From HGM11416 sp964532155 (GTDB taxonomy: Bacteria; Bacillota; Clostridia; Christensenellales; Borkfalkiaceae): a stretch of DNA of 12,091 nt. Both the position numbers and the translations under genes were made by a program. Within the stretch, counting starts at the first letter, position 1. Every line of letters begins with the position of its first letter. The notes below the pieces were generated by a model. It saw only the letters and a list, made by a program, of their open reading frames with translations. It was not told the origin of the DNA and ran no database searches. Positions 6,324 through 12,091 of this stretch are shown one piece after another. Location of the stretch: assembly GCA_964532155.1 (NCBI GenBank), contig CAZHGN010000046.1:1-12091 (forward strand), in the 5' to 3' direction.

Positions 6324-8561
6324 ATGAAAAAATTAACCTATACGACGGTATTAAAAGGCTTAGGCGCGTTTTTACTTTTCCTTTTAGCGGACGCGGCGGT
6401 AACAAGCGCGCCTTTATCCCTTGCATTTTTCACGGCGCTCTGCCTAACCGTTACCGCCCCCGTCGGCACCACCCTTCTTTATACGGCATACTGCATTATA
6501 TTAAAGCCCTTGCCGCAAGCAATCGCAACGACCGCAGGCGCGCTCTTTTTATGTGTAATTTTTTCCGTTTACCGCCGCAAGAAAAAACGAATGGCGTTTG
6601 AGCTCGCTCTTTACGCGGCAATAGCCCTTACGCCGTTCATAATAATATCGGATAGAGAAAAACTGCTTGAAAATCTAATTTATTGCGGTATTACGGCAAT
6701 TTTTTCCTTCGTTTTGCAGCCTGCTATGCGCTTGTGTTTTATTAAACGGTTCACCAAAAAGGGCGAACCGCATGAATTGGTAGCGCTCTCGATTACGGTA
6801 GTTTATCTATCGCTCGGCGCGATAAGCCTTACGAGTTATAAACTATGGTACGACGTCGCGCTTATTTGCATGCTTTTTTCGTGCTATTACTTAAAAAGCA
6901 CGAGGGCATTCATTCCCGCGTTCGTACTGCCCGTCGCCCTTGCAATTTATACGCAAAGCCTCGAAATAATCGCGGTATTTTCAATTTATTGCGCCGCCGT
7001 GCTCGTCTTTTCAAAGGTATCGCGACTGCTTTCCGCCCTTTGCCTATTTTTAACAACCCTTATATTCAACTATTTTAATGGCGGTTTTTTCGTATTCGAA
7101 ACGGTTGACTATATATACTTATTCTTGCCGGTTGCGGTATTCTTGTTTACGCCGAACAAAATTTACGAACTATTTTTAGAGCACGTACTCAAATTCGAGG
7201 AGCCGCAAATCACGCGCGAAATAATTAACGCCGAGCGCGGCGCGTTATCAGCCAAGCTTTACGGCGTTGCCGACGCGTTTATGAACCTTGAAAGCACGCT
7301 AAATAAAGCGGGCGAAAAACTCGAACCGAACGACTACTGCGAAAAAATTACCGACGACGCTATAGAATGCGTTTGTAACCGTTGCGAAAAAATTAAGGTA
7401 TGCCATTCACGCTCGTCAAAAATGCCAATTATCATAGAAAAAACGGTTAAAACGGGGATATCGAAAGGCAATTTAACGCTTGCCGATCTGCCAAAAGAAC
7501 TTTCCGAGCAGTGCATTAAAATTAACGATTTAACCTACGAAATCAACCGACTTATCGGGTTGCTGCGCCTTAGGCAAGAGGAAAACGAGCGCGCGCTTGC
7601 AAGCAAAAGCCTCGTTTCGATGCAAGCGGGCGGACTTTCGGATACCATTCGCGAGCTTGCATATTCGCTTGCCGACAAGGTTTATTTCGGGCGCAAAAAG
7701 GAGCGAAAACTGTTTGATTGCCTTGCGTACGAAGGGATCGTTTGCAGGCAGATTTTGCGTGCCGGGAATGATTATCATGTACTTTTCGATAACGATAAAA
7801 AAGATTATTCGGTCGTTTGCGCACTACTCGGCGAATGCGAAAAGCAAAAATACAGACTATATTCGAAAACGGACGTCGGAGGAAGCGTTTTGACTGTTTT
7901 TAAACGGTCGCCGACCTTCGACGCGACGTTCGGGCTTACCCAAAAAACAAAATACGACTCGGAGGTTAGCGGCGACAATTTTTCACTGAAACGCATCGAC
8001 GAAGGAAAGTTTATGGTCGCGCTGTGCGACGGAATGGGCTCGGGTAAAAAGGCAAACGAAAACTCGCTTACGGTAATTTCTTTAATCGAAAATTTTTTCG
8101 CCGCGGGGCTCGACCGAGAAGTCGCTTTAAGCATAACCGCAAGGCTGGCTTCTTGCTGTTTCGACGAGGGTTTTTCGACCTTGGACGGCGGAATAGTCAA
8201 CTTGTATACCGGCGAATGCAATCTGATAAAAATTGGCGCGACGTTCGGCTTTATCATCGGCAAGGACGGAGCGCAGATTATAGAAAACAATTCGCTGCCG
8301 CTCGGCGTGCTCGACCAAATAGAGCCGACCTTAAAAACGGTAAACCTCTCGGACGGCGACTCGCTCGTTATTATATCCGACGGCGTTAGCGACGCCTTTT
8401 TTTCGAGCACGGACGCAGTTGATTTTTTAACGCGCGAATACTGCGCCAATCCGCAAACTTACGCCGATAAAATAATGAACTTCGCGCTAAGCCTTACCGA
8501 AAACAGCGCGAAAGACGATATGACCGTTCTCGTCGTAAGAGTATATAAAACGGCAAGCTGA
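6324..8561 (+). CDS. spoIIE: Stage II sporulation protein E (SpoIIE), membrane PP2C phosphatase
   Basis: This protein of 745 residues is expected to dephosphorylate the anti-anti-sigma factor SpoIIAA at the asymmetric division septum and so release the first forespore sigma factor. About the first 290 residues form multiple hydrophobic membrane segments. A linker follows with the Cys cluster Cys349, 351, 354 and 360, seen in clostridial SpoIIE proteins. The C-terminal PP2C domain shows SGDNFS (549-554), DGMGSG (569-574), a LPLGVL segment, SDGVSDAF with Asp686, and the final DDMTVLVV with Asp731 and Asp732, so the metal-binding aspartates are intact. The start at 6324 was preferred over the in-frame ATG at 6288, because AAAGG precedes it and the promoter -10 is only 11 bp from 6288. 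Length is a little under the roughly 827 of Bacillus. Confidence 0.95.
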   Translation: MKKLTYTTVLKGLGAFLLFLLADAAVTSAPLSLAFFTALCLTVTAPVGTTLLYTAYCIILKPLPQAIATTAGALFLCVIFSVYRRKKKRMAFELALYAAIALTPFIIISDREKLLENLIYCGITAIFSFVLQPAMRLCFIKRFTKKGEPHELVALSITVVYLSLGAISLTSYKLWYDVALICMLFSCYYLKSTRAFIPAFVLPVALAIYTQSLEIIAVFSIYCAAVLVFSKVSRLLSALCLFLTTLIFNYFNGGFFVFETVDYIYLFLPVAVFLFTPNKIYELFLEHVLKFEEPQITREIINAERGALSAKLYGVADAFMNLESTLNKAGEKLEPNDYCEKITDDAIECVCNRCEKIKVCHSRSSKMPIIIEKTVKTGISKGNLTLADLPKELSEQCIKINDLTYEINRLIGLLRLRQEENERALASKSLVSMQAGGLSDTIRELAYSLADKVYFGRKKERKLFDCLAYEGIVCRQILRAGNDYHVLFDNDKKDYSVVCALLGECEKQKYRLYSKTDVGGSVLTVFKRSPTFDATFGLTQKTKYDSEVSGDNFSLKRIDEGKFMVALCDGMGSGKKANENSLTVISLIENFFAAGLDREVALSITARLASCCFDEGFSTLDGGIVNLYTGECNLIKIGATFGFIIGKDGAQIIENNSLPLGVLDQIEPTLKTVNLSDGDSLVIISDGVSDAFFSSTDAVDFLTREYCANPQTYADKIMNFALSLTENSAKDDMTVLVVRVYKTAS

Positions 8562-8664
8562 AAACTTACGATATAATCACGGCAAAAGCGCGATAAAAAA
8601 GCGTAAAACGCGTAAAACTACGCAAAAAAACGTCGTAAACCCCTTTTTTAGCAAGCGTTCGCAT

Positions 8665-8672
8665 GGTATAAT
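8665..8672 (+). promoter_or_regulatory. Extended -10 promoter before the two-gene cassette
   Basis: TGGTATAAT at 8664-8672 combines a perfect -10 hexamer (8667-8672) with the TGn extension. The -35 position holds only a T-run. Predicted transcription starts near 8679, about 20 bp before the small ORF. No convincing terminator separates it from spoIIE, so read-through from spoIIE is also possible. Confidence 0.55.
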
Positions 8673-8698
8673 GATATTGCGTTTGGAAAGGAGGAAGA

Positions 8699-8851
8699 AT
8701 GACGAGAAAAAGATTTTATTTGCAAAAAATAAAACGCCCGAGCATGCGGGCAAAGGATTGCACTCAAGCCGACGTAAACGCCTTTAAACGTTTGATTCCT
8801 TTAGATAAGGAGGACGACGATGCAGGTGGAAATAATCGCACTACTGTCTAA
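8699..8851 (+). CDS. Small basic protein of unknown function, 50 residues
   Basis: This short ORF was read directly from the sequence. The protein begins MTRKRFYLQKIKRPSMRAKD and ends in an acidic then Asn/Thr-rich tail. The first 33 residues are strongly basic and residues 37-41 are acidic (DKEDDD). No membrane segment or known motif is visible. Support comes from AAAGGAGG six bases before the ATG and a promoter 27 bp upstream. Its 3' end overlaps the next gene by 32 bp in another frame, and the next gene's ribosome binding site lies inside it, which suggests translational coupling. The product is not recognised. It could be a nucleic-acid-binding or membrane-surface peptide, or simply a leader peptide controlling the next gene. 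Confidence 0.6.
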   Translation: MTRKRFYLQKIKRPSMRAKDCTQADVNAFKRLIPLDKEDDDAGGNNRTTV

Positions 8852-9353
8852 ATACAGCGTTGACTGCGTGGCAACCGCACTTGCAACGCTTGCGTTGCTG
8901 CTTTTAATCAAAAGGCGCAAAAGCATGCCCGAAAAAATCAACCAACTGCTCCCCTTTTGCCTCTCGTTCGGCGTTTACTGCGTTGCGGCGACGGCGGGCA
9001 AAATCTCGGTGGACGAGGTCGTTTCAAAGAGTTTTACGGCAGGCGGGCTCGCAACCGTTCTATACGCGTTTGCCGGCGGTTTTAAGGGCGACGAAACGAG
9101 CGAGCTGAAAGAACTTATTAAAACGGTTTTGAAGTCCGTCGTCAAAGACGAGGGGCTCGACGAACTGACCGAGCGCATTTTTGACGGACTCGGCAATAAA
9201 ACAGAGGACGAAAACGGACTTACCGTAATTAAAATCAGCGAGCTAATTAAAGCCAATCTGCAAGAGGGTGCGGACGCCGAAAGAATTACCCTCGTCGCAT
9301 CGGTTTTCGTAAAGGCGTTCGAGGAATTAAAAAGCAAAACAAAAAACAAATAG
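8820..9353 (+). CDS. Membrane protein of unknown function, 177 residues
   Basis: The protein has two clear hydrophobic segments (about 12-31 and 43-61), separated by a basic loop KRRKSMPEK that predicts a cytoplasmic side. A weaker third, Gly-rich segment (about 70-88, ending YAFAGGF) follows. The remaining 90 residues are hydrophilic, charged and probably helical (KELIKTVLKSVV, LTERIFDGLG, SELIKANLQ, VFVKAFEELKSK). The start is firm, with AAGGAGG six bases before the ATG. The gene is coupled to the preceding 50-residue ORF and followed by a strong terminator, so the two form a closed cassette. No family is recognised. The small size and hydrophobic N-terminus resemble phage holins in general layout, but the long soluble tail does not, and no other phage genes are present. 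Confidence 0.85.
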   Translation: MQVEIIALLSKYSVDCVATALATLALLLLIKRRKSMPEKINQLLPFCLSFGVYCVAATAGKISVDEVVSKSFTAGGLATVLYAFAGGFKGDETSELKELIKTVLKSVVKDEGLDELTERIFDGLGNKTEDENGLTVIKISELIKANLQEGADAERITLVASVFVKAFEELKSKTKNK

Positions 9354-9367
9354 GCAAAAATATCAAA

Positions 9368-9400
9368 AAAGAGTTCGGAAATTAACCGAGCTCTTTAATT
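9368..9400. terminator. Bidirectional intrinsic terminator between convergent genes
   Basis: AAAGAGTTCGG (9368-9378) and CCGAGCTCTTT (9386-9396) form an 11-bp stem with one T-G pair and a 7-nt loop. T-rich sequence follows on the plus strand (AATTTT) and six consecutive T occur on the minus strand. The site lies between the convergent membrane-protein and epimerase genes and can serve both. Confidence 0.88.
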
Positions 9401-9433
9401 TTGCTATTTTATACAGACACCAAATTATCTATT

Positions 9434-10285
9434 TTACTTAGACTTTTTTGCCTCGTAAGCAGAAAAAAGCATCTCGTAATTATTCTTTATATCGGCAAAA
9501 GTATAGCCGTATTTAGCGGTATAAAGCTCGTAATTAAAACTACCGTTATAGCCGACTTCTTCGAGCGCGGCAATAAATTCTTGCCAATCGATTTTACCCT
9601 GTCCGGGCATTGCGTGCATTTCGCGAACGAGATCGCAGTCGGAAACATGCAAAGCTTTGATTTTTGCACCCAACCGCCTTACAGCGTCTTGCGGCTTATC
9701 GTGGAGCAAATGATTTACGTCCAACACGACGTTCGCGTTTGGCGCCGCCGAAAGCATTGCTTCTACCTTATCGACGGTATCGAGCAGACGGCCGCAAGCC
9801 ATGTTTTCTATACAAACGACCGAAGAGGTCTGCTCGGTCAACGCCCTTACGCTTTGGTGAAAACGCTCGGTCAAAAGCGAATAATTGCCGTCGTTGATAT
9901 CCATTCCGCCGGGATGAATAACCTGAACGCCCACGCCGAATTTTTCGGCTATATCAAACACCTTGATCAGCCACTTAATTATTTCCGGCACGTCCGCTTC
10001 CCAAGGCGAAGCGAGATCGACCCACGTTCTGTCGTAGGGATAATGAACGCTGCCGACTTTCATTCCGACGGAGTTTGCTATTTCGAGCGACTCTTTTAAA
10101 AGTTGCTCCGCTGCCCAAGCGTAATGCATTCCGCATATATCAAGTTCAACGCTTTTAAAACCCAAGCCTTTTAACTCTTTTAACGTTTCGGGCAGCTTTT
10201 CGTCTACCGCATAGCGGTATTCGCCGCCTTTTAATCCTTTACCTACCACAAGTTCAACGCTCGTCGATAATTCCGGTTTAAACAT
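9434..10285 (-). CDS. Sugar phosphate isomerase/epimerase-family TIM-barrel protein
   Basis: This 283-residue cytosolic enzyme belongs to the xylose-isomerase-like / AP endonuclease family 2 fold. Likely metal ligands are at the expected strand ends: Glu160 (CIEN), Asp189 and His192 (LDVNH), His213 (HVSD) and Glu253 (NYEL). Other family features are His124 in IHPGG and PGQGKIDW (227-234), which matches the common PGxGxIDW segment. Length fits the family (about 250-300). GGAGAA lies seven bases before the ATG. Substrate cannot be assigned, since this superfamily covers hexulose-phosphate epimerases, inosose dehydratases, tagatose epimerases and endonuclease IV. The lack of neighbouring sugar genes gives no further clue. 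It is transcribed alone towards a shared terminator. Confidence 0.9.
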   Translation of the reverse strand: MFKPELSTSVELVVGKGLKGGEYRYAVDEKLPETLKELKGLGFKSVELDICGMHYAWAAEQLLKESLEIANSVGMKVGSVHYPYDRTWVDLASPWEADVPEIIKWLIKVFDIAEKFGVGVQVIHPGGMDINDGNYSLLTERFHQSVRALTEQTSSVVCIENMACGRLLDTVDKVEAMLSAAPNANVVLDVNHLLHDKPQDAVRRLGAKIKALHVSDCDLVREMHAMPGQGKIDWQEFIAALEEVGYNGSFNYELYTAKYGYTFADIKNNYEMLFSAYEAKKSK

Positions 10286-10342
10286 TTTTTTATTCTCCGT
10301 CGATAAATTTTATTGTTATAAGTTTTTTATATTAGCAAGTTA

Positions 10343-10390
10343 GTACGTTCGCCGTGCTTGTAAGAGACGTACGTTCGCCGTGCTTGTAAG
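10343..10390. repeat. 22-bp perfect direct repeat upstream of the epimerase gene
   Basis: An identical 22-bp segment beginning GTACGTTCGCCG and ending CTTGTAAG occurs at 10343-10364 and 10369-10390, a 26-bp period. It lies between a candidate promoter at 10431-10439 and the start of the epimerase gene, so it would be inside the 5' leader. The function is unknown: operator pair, RNA element or simple duplication. Confidence 0.85.
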
Positions 10391-10430
10391 CGGCTCGTCA
10401 ACCGCCGCAAGCGTGTAATACCATACCTTT

Positions 10431-10439
10431 ATTATATCA
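10431..10439 (-). promoter_or_regulatory. Candidate extended -10 promoter for the epimerase gene
   Basis: The minus strand reads TGATATAAT, a perfect -10 hexamer (10431-10436) with the TGn extension. The -35 position is a plain T-run. The predicted leader is about 140 nt and contains both copies of the 22-bp repeat. Confidence 0.45.
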
Positions 10440-10504
10440 TGCCTTAAAAACAAAAAAAAGAGTTTTCAATATTTTTCCGCGTGATTTTAAATAAAATATT
10501 TTTT

Positions 10505-10690
10505 AGCAAAAAAGAACCGCGCAAATGGCAAAAAAAGAACCGCGCAAANNNNNNNNNNNNNNNNNNNNNNNNNNNNNNNNNNNNNNNNNNNNNNNNNNNN
10601 NNNNNNNNNNNNNNNNNNNNNNNNNNNNNNNNNNNNNNNNNNNNNNNNAAAAAAGAACCGCGCAAATGGCAAAAAAAGAACCGCGCAAAA
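10505..10690. repeat. 23-bp tandem repeat interrupted by an assembly gap
   Basis: At least two units lie on each side of the N run. The unit contains GCAAAAAAAGAACCGC, then GCAAATG, for a total of 23 bp. Units are head to tail with no spacers, so this is not a CRISPR array. The period is not a multiple of three, and open frames across it are only apparent. True copy number is unknown because the gap falls inside the array. On the minus strand each unit reads GCGGTTC followed by seven T. Confidence 0.9.
10549..10648. other. Assembly gap, 100 N
   Basis: There are exactly 100 undetermined bases, the conventional length for a gap of unknown size. The sequence on both sides is the same tandem repeat, so the repeat probably caused the assembly break. 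The join itself could be wrong. Confidence 0.95.
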
Positions 10691-10707
10691 ATGAGCGGTT
10701 CCCGCTC
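10671..10707 (-). terminator. Intrinsic terminator(s) at the edge of the tandem repeat
   Basis: On the minus strand GAACCGC (10695-10701) can pair with GCGGTTC (10678-10684), followed at once by seven T (10671-10677). An overlapping alternative hairpin pairs GAGCGG with CCGCTC (10693-10707) and is followed by ATTTTT. Either would end leftward transcription coming from the promoter at 11046-11074. Confidence 0.65.
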
Positions 10708-11039
10708 CGTGCATTACGGAGTCGGGACTCCGCCGCTCGCATTATAAAACGAGAGCCGTTGCACGAAACTATATATCGATGCCATGGGTAAACGAGTTAT
10801 TCGTTCGTTTAAAAGCATTCGCCATAAGTCAAAACATCATTCGCGTATAACATACGTCGTTTAAGTAAACCTACTTCGCTACGTATTGCCTAACGCTAAA
10901 ATCGAGTTTTATTGAAAAATGCGCTTCCCTTTTCACTCCGCACCGTAAATTAGTTACGGTATTGCGGTTGCATCGTATTACTATTTTACCCCTTTAACGC
11001 GAGATTATACCCTTTTCAGAAAAAGTTTTTTGTTTTCGT
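10693..11039 (-). ncRNA. Candidate structured non-coding RNA, about 350 nt, unknown family
   Basis: No convincing coding region is present here. A near-consensus minus-strand promoter lies at its right edge and a terminator at its left edge. Between them are several inverted repeats: ACCGTAA/TTACGGT (within about 10944-10963) extended by CCGC/GCGG across a small bulge, TAAACGA/TCGTTTA near 10789-10812, CGTAT/ATACG near 10845-10857, and nested GC-rich pairings CGGAGT/ACTCCG and CTCCGT/ACGGAG near 10704-10735. I looked for signatures of tmRNA, RNase P RNA, SRP RNA and 6S RNA and did not recognise any. It may also be a long leader, or decayed sequence. Confidence 0.35.
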
Positions 11040-11045
11040 CTAAGT

Positions 11046-11074
11046 ATTATAAAGATAAAATAAGCGTTATTCAA
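11046..11074 (-). promoter_or_regulatory. sigma-A promoter pointing into the 10.7-11.0 kb non-coding stretch
   Basis: The minus strand reads TTGAAT (11069-11074), a 17-bp spacer and TATAAT (11046-11051). No ORF follows downstream of it before the terminator at 10671-10707. A second TATAAT lies at 11004-11009 without a good -35. Confidence 0.65.
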
Positions 11075-11137
11075 GCAATTTTACACCTTATCGTTACTGA
11101 AACGAGTGCGGTGCGCACGACCGTAAGTGCGGAAAAG

Positions 11138-11761
11138 TCATATGCCCGCTTTTTTTATTTTTACTTCGCTAAAAATACGCCTGCCTAAAAGAACTATTTC
11201 GCTATCGAAATTTTTTTTCATTCCTCCCGCCGCGTAAGCTACCCCTCTATCATTGCCTACCGTAAGAAAATCGAGCCCGAAAGTAAACGAATAAAATCGC
11301 GCCGCAGTTTCGCGCATTTCTGTCAATAAGTCGGGATATAGGTCGATTATCAAGCCACAACCGCACAAAGACAACGCCTTTACGAGATCGGGCGAATAGC
11401 AATCGTCACCGAGCAAAACGCCGCATTTAGTACCTTTACAGTTAAATACGCCCACTCCGTAAGACGGTGAATATTTCGCCGTTCCGACATTCACGTCGAA
11501 TATGGACGAAAGTCTGCCGTTTTCAAACAAAAAGCCCGATAATCGCCTTATAGCGCGATTTTTAGACGGCGCACCGACAAGAGTATACCCTCCGCCATTC
11601 GCCAAACGCTTGGACGACCGCCCAAGCGCAACGAGTTCTTTCGTATCACCGCTCAGCTCGGTCGCATAATCTATCTCCCCCACAGTTCCGAACGGCACGA
11701 CGGTTAAATCCGCATTTACATTCTCGTCGTTGAATACGTCCTTCGAAATTCTAATCCGCAT
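11138..11761 (-). CDS. Nitrilase-fold protein, probably catalytically inactive
   Basis: The 207-residue protein resembles carbon-nitrogen hydrolases in pattern. DLTVVPFG (18-25) fits the strand that normally ends in the catalytic Glu (PE), YTLVGAP (59-65) fits the next strand, CGVLLGDDCYSPDL (113-126) fits the nucleophile elbow, and RETAARFYSF through LTVGND (150-171) fits the following helix and strand. The usual catalytic residues are not where expected: Phe24 at the Glu position, no Lys in the FDVNVG segment, and Gly118 at the Cys position, with a Cys three residues later. It lacks part of the usual N-terminus and is shorter than the 250-280 residue norm. A promoter lies just upstream, but the ribosome binding site is weak. 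It could be a regulatory or scaffold pseudoenzyme, or a decaying gene. Confidence 0.6.
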   Translation of the reverse strand: MRIRISKDVFNDENVNADLTVVPFGTVGEIDYATELSGDTKELVALGRSSKRLANGGGYTLVGAPSKNRAIRRLSGFLFENGRLSSIFDVNVGTAKYSPSYGVGVFNCKGTKCGVLLGDDCYSPDLVKALSLCGCGLIIDLYPDLLTEMRETAARFYSFTFGLDFLTVGNDRGVAYAAGGMKKNFDSEIVLLGRRIFSEVKIKKAGI

Positions 11762-11782
11762 CTAATTGTTTTGCCCTTGCTC

Positions 11783-11812
11783 ATTATATTCCGTCAAACG
11801 CTTTTTTGTCAC
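11783..11812 (-). promoter_or_regulatory. sigma-A promoter for the nitrilase-like gene
   Basis: The minus strand reads GTGACA (11807-11812), an 18-bp spacer and TATAAT (11783-11788). Predicted transcription starts near 11776, giving a short leader of about 15 nt before the ATG at 11761. Confidence 0.65.
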
Positions 11813-11900
11813 GCTTAAGTATGGTTGTAATTTTCGGTTAAAACTTGCGATATAACGTAGAAGTCTAATATTAAAAAATAATGCTTTCAAAACATTTTTT

Positions 11901-11918
11901 AAAGCAAAATGCTTTTTT
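11901..11918. terminator. Weak hairpin between divergent units
   Basis: AAAGCA (11901-11906) and TGCTTT (11910-11915) form a 6-bp stem with a 3-nt loop, followed by three further T on the plus strand and six T on the minus strand side. It is short and AT-rich. No gene transcribed into it is visible on the plus strand. Confidence 0.3.
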
Positions 11919-11930
11919 AATACAATACGA

Positions 11931-11959
11931 TTGACAACGGCTCGATTTTAAGATAAAAT
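11931..11959 (+). promoter_or_regulatory. Near-perfect sigma-A promoter for tRNA-Arg
   Basis: TTGACA (11931-11936), a 17-bp spacer and TAAAAT (11954-11959) make the strongest promoter in the window. The predicted start near 11966 leaves a leader of about 85 nt before the tRNA, to be removed by RNase P. Confidence 0.85.
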
Positions 11960-12050
11960 ATTAAAGTCGTTGATCATAAACTTAAGTACTGTTCCCCCAT
12001 ATGGTAAAGTCGGTTTAAACGACAAAAAACAAATTAATAAAATTAAATAC

Positions 12051-12091
12051 GTCCTCATAGTTAAACGGATATAATAAGCCCCTCCTAAGGG
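12051..12091 (+). tRNA. tRNA-Arg(CCT), 3' part cut by window edge
   Basis: The sequence starts with acceptor strand GTCCTCA, then T8-A9. The D-stem is GTTA/TAAT with one G-T pair, and the D-loop contains the GG pair. The anticodon stem begins AGCCC and the loop is CTCCTAA. The anticodon CCT (12084-12086) reads the rare arginine codon AGG. The window ends three bases into the 3' side of the anticodon stem, so the T-arm and acceptor 3' strand are not seen. Confidence 0.88.

Noticed and set aside
9401..10099. 232-codon open frame opposite the epimerase gene
   Set aside because: It is antisense to a well-supported TIM-barrel gene with intact metal ligands, and it starts inside the terminator region.
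10505..10690. CRISPR array
   Set aside because: Units are directly adjacent with no unique spacers and no cas genes are nearby.
10444..10791. Several open frames spanning the N run on both strands
   Set aside because: They owe their length to 34 undetermined codons, and their flanks are frame-shifted readings of a 23-bp repeat.

Overview
The window looks like part of a draft or metagenome-derived scaffold from an uncultured endospore-forming Bacillota, most likely a Clostridia-type lineage. The basis is a full-length SpoIIE, a PrmA-MtaB-HIT gene block of the kind common in Firmicutes, consensus sigma-A promoters, Shine-Dalgarno starts and moderate GC (judged by eye, not computed). A run of exactly 100 N at 10549-10648 is a conventional assembly gap of unknown size, so linkage across it is not proven.

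Layout, left to right. A 3'-truncated tRNA-Val(TAC) lies on the minus strand at 1-55 with its own promoter. A minus-strand block follows, read from high to low coordinates: feoA-feoB (ferrous iron uptake, ATGA overlap) and an RluA-family pseudouridine synthase 10 bp downstream. A strong intrinsic terminator sits in the feoA leader, 35 bp before its start codon, which suggests attenuation. Upstream of it lies another minus-strand operon, prmA-mtaB-hit: ribosomal protein L11 methylation, tRNA ms2t6A37 synthesis and a HIT nucleotide hydrolase, read from a consensus extended -10 promoter at 6169-6197.

The 6064-6323 region is divergent and also carries the spoIIE promoter, with two Spo0A-box-like repeats. 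SpoIIE (plus strand) is followed by an unrecognised two-gene cassette: a 50-residue basic protein overlapping a 177-residue membrane protein, both with excellent ribosome binding sites. A bidirectional terminator separates it from a convergent sugar-phosphate isomerase/epimerase-type TIM-barrel protein.

The right end is the accessory-looking part. It has a 22-bp direct repeat, a 23-bp tandem repeat broken by the assembly gap, a promoter-to-terminator interval that may encode a structured RNA of about 350 nt, a nitrilase-fold protein that appears to have lost its catalytic residues, and the 5' part of a tRNA-Arg(CCT) behind a near-perfect sigma-A promoter.

Functionally the window is mostly housekeeping (tRNA/rRNA modification, iron uptake) plus one sporulation regulator. 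The items most worth a second look are the putative RNA and its terminator-derived tandem repeat, the feoAB leader, the small-ORF/membrane-protein cassette and the nitrilase-like pseudoenzyme.
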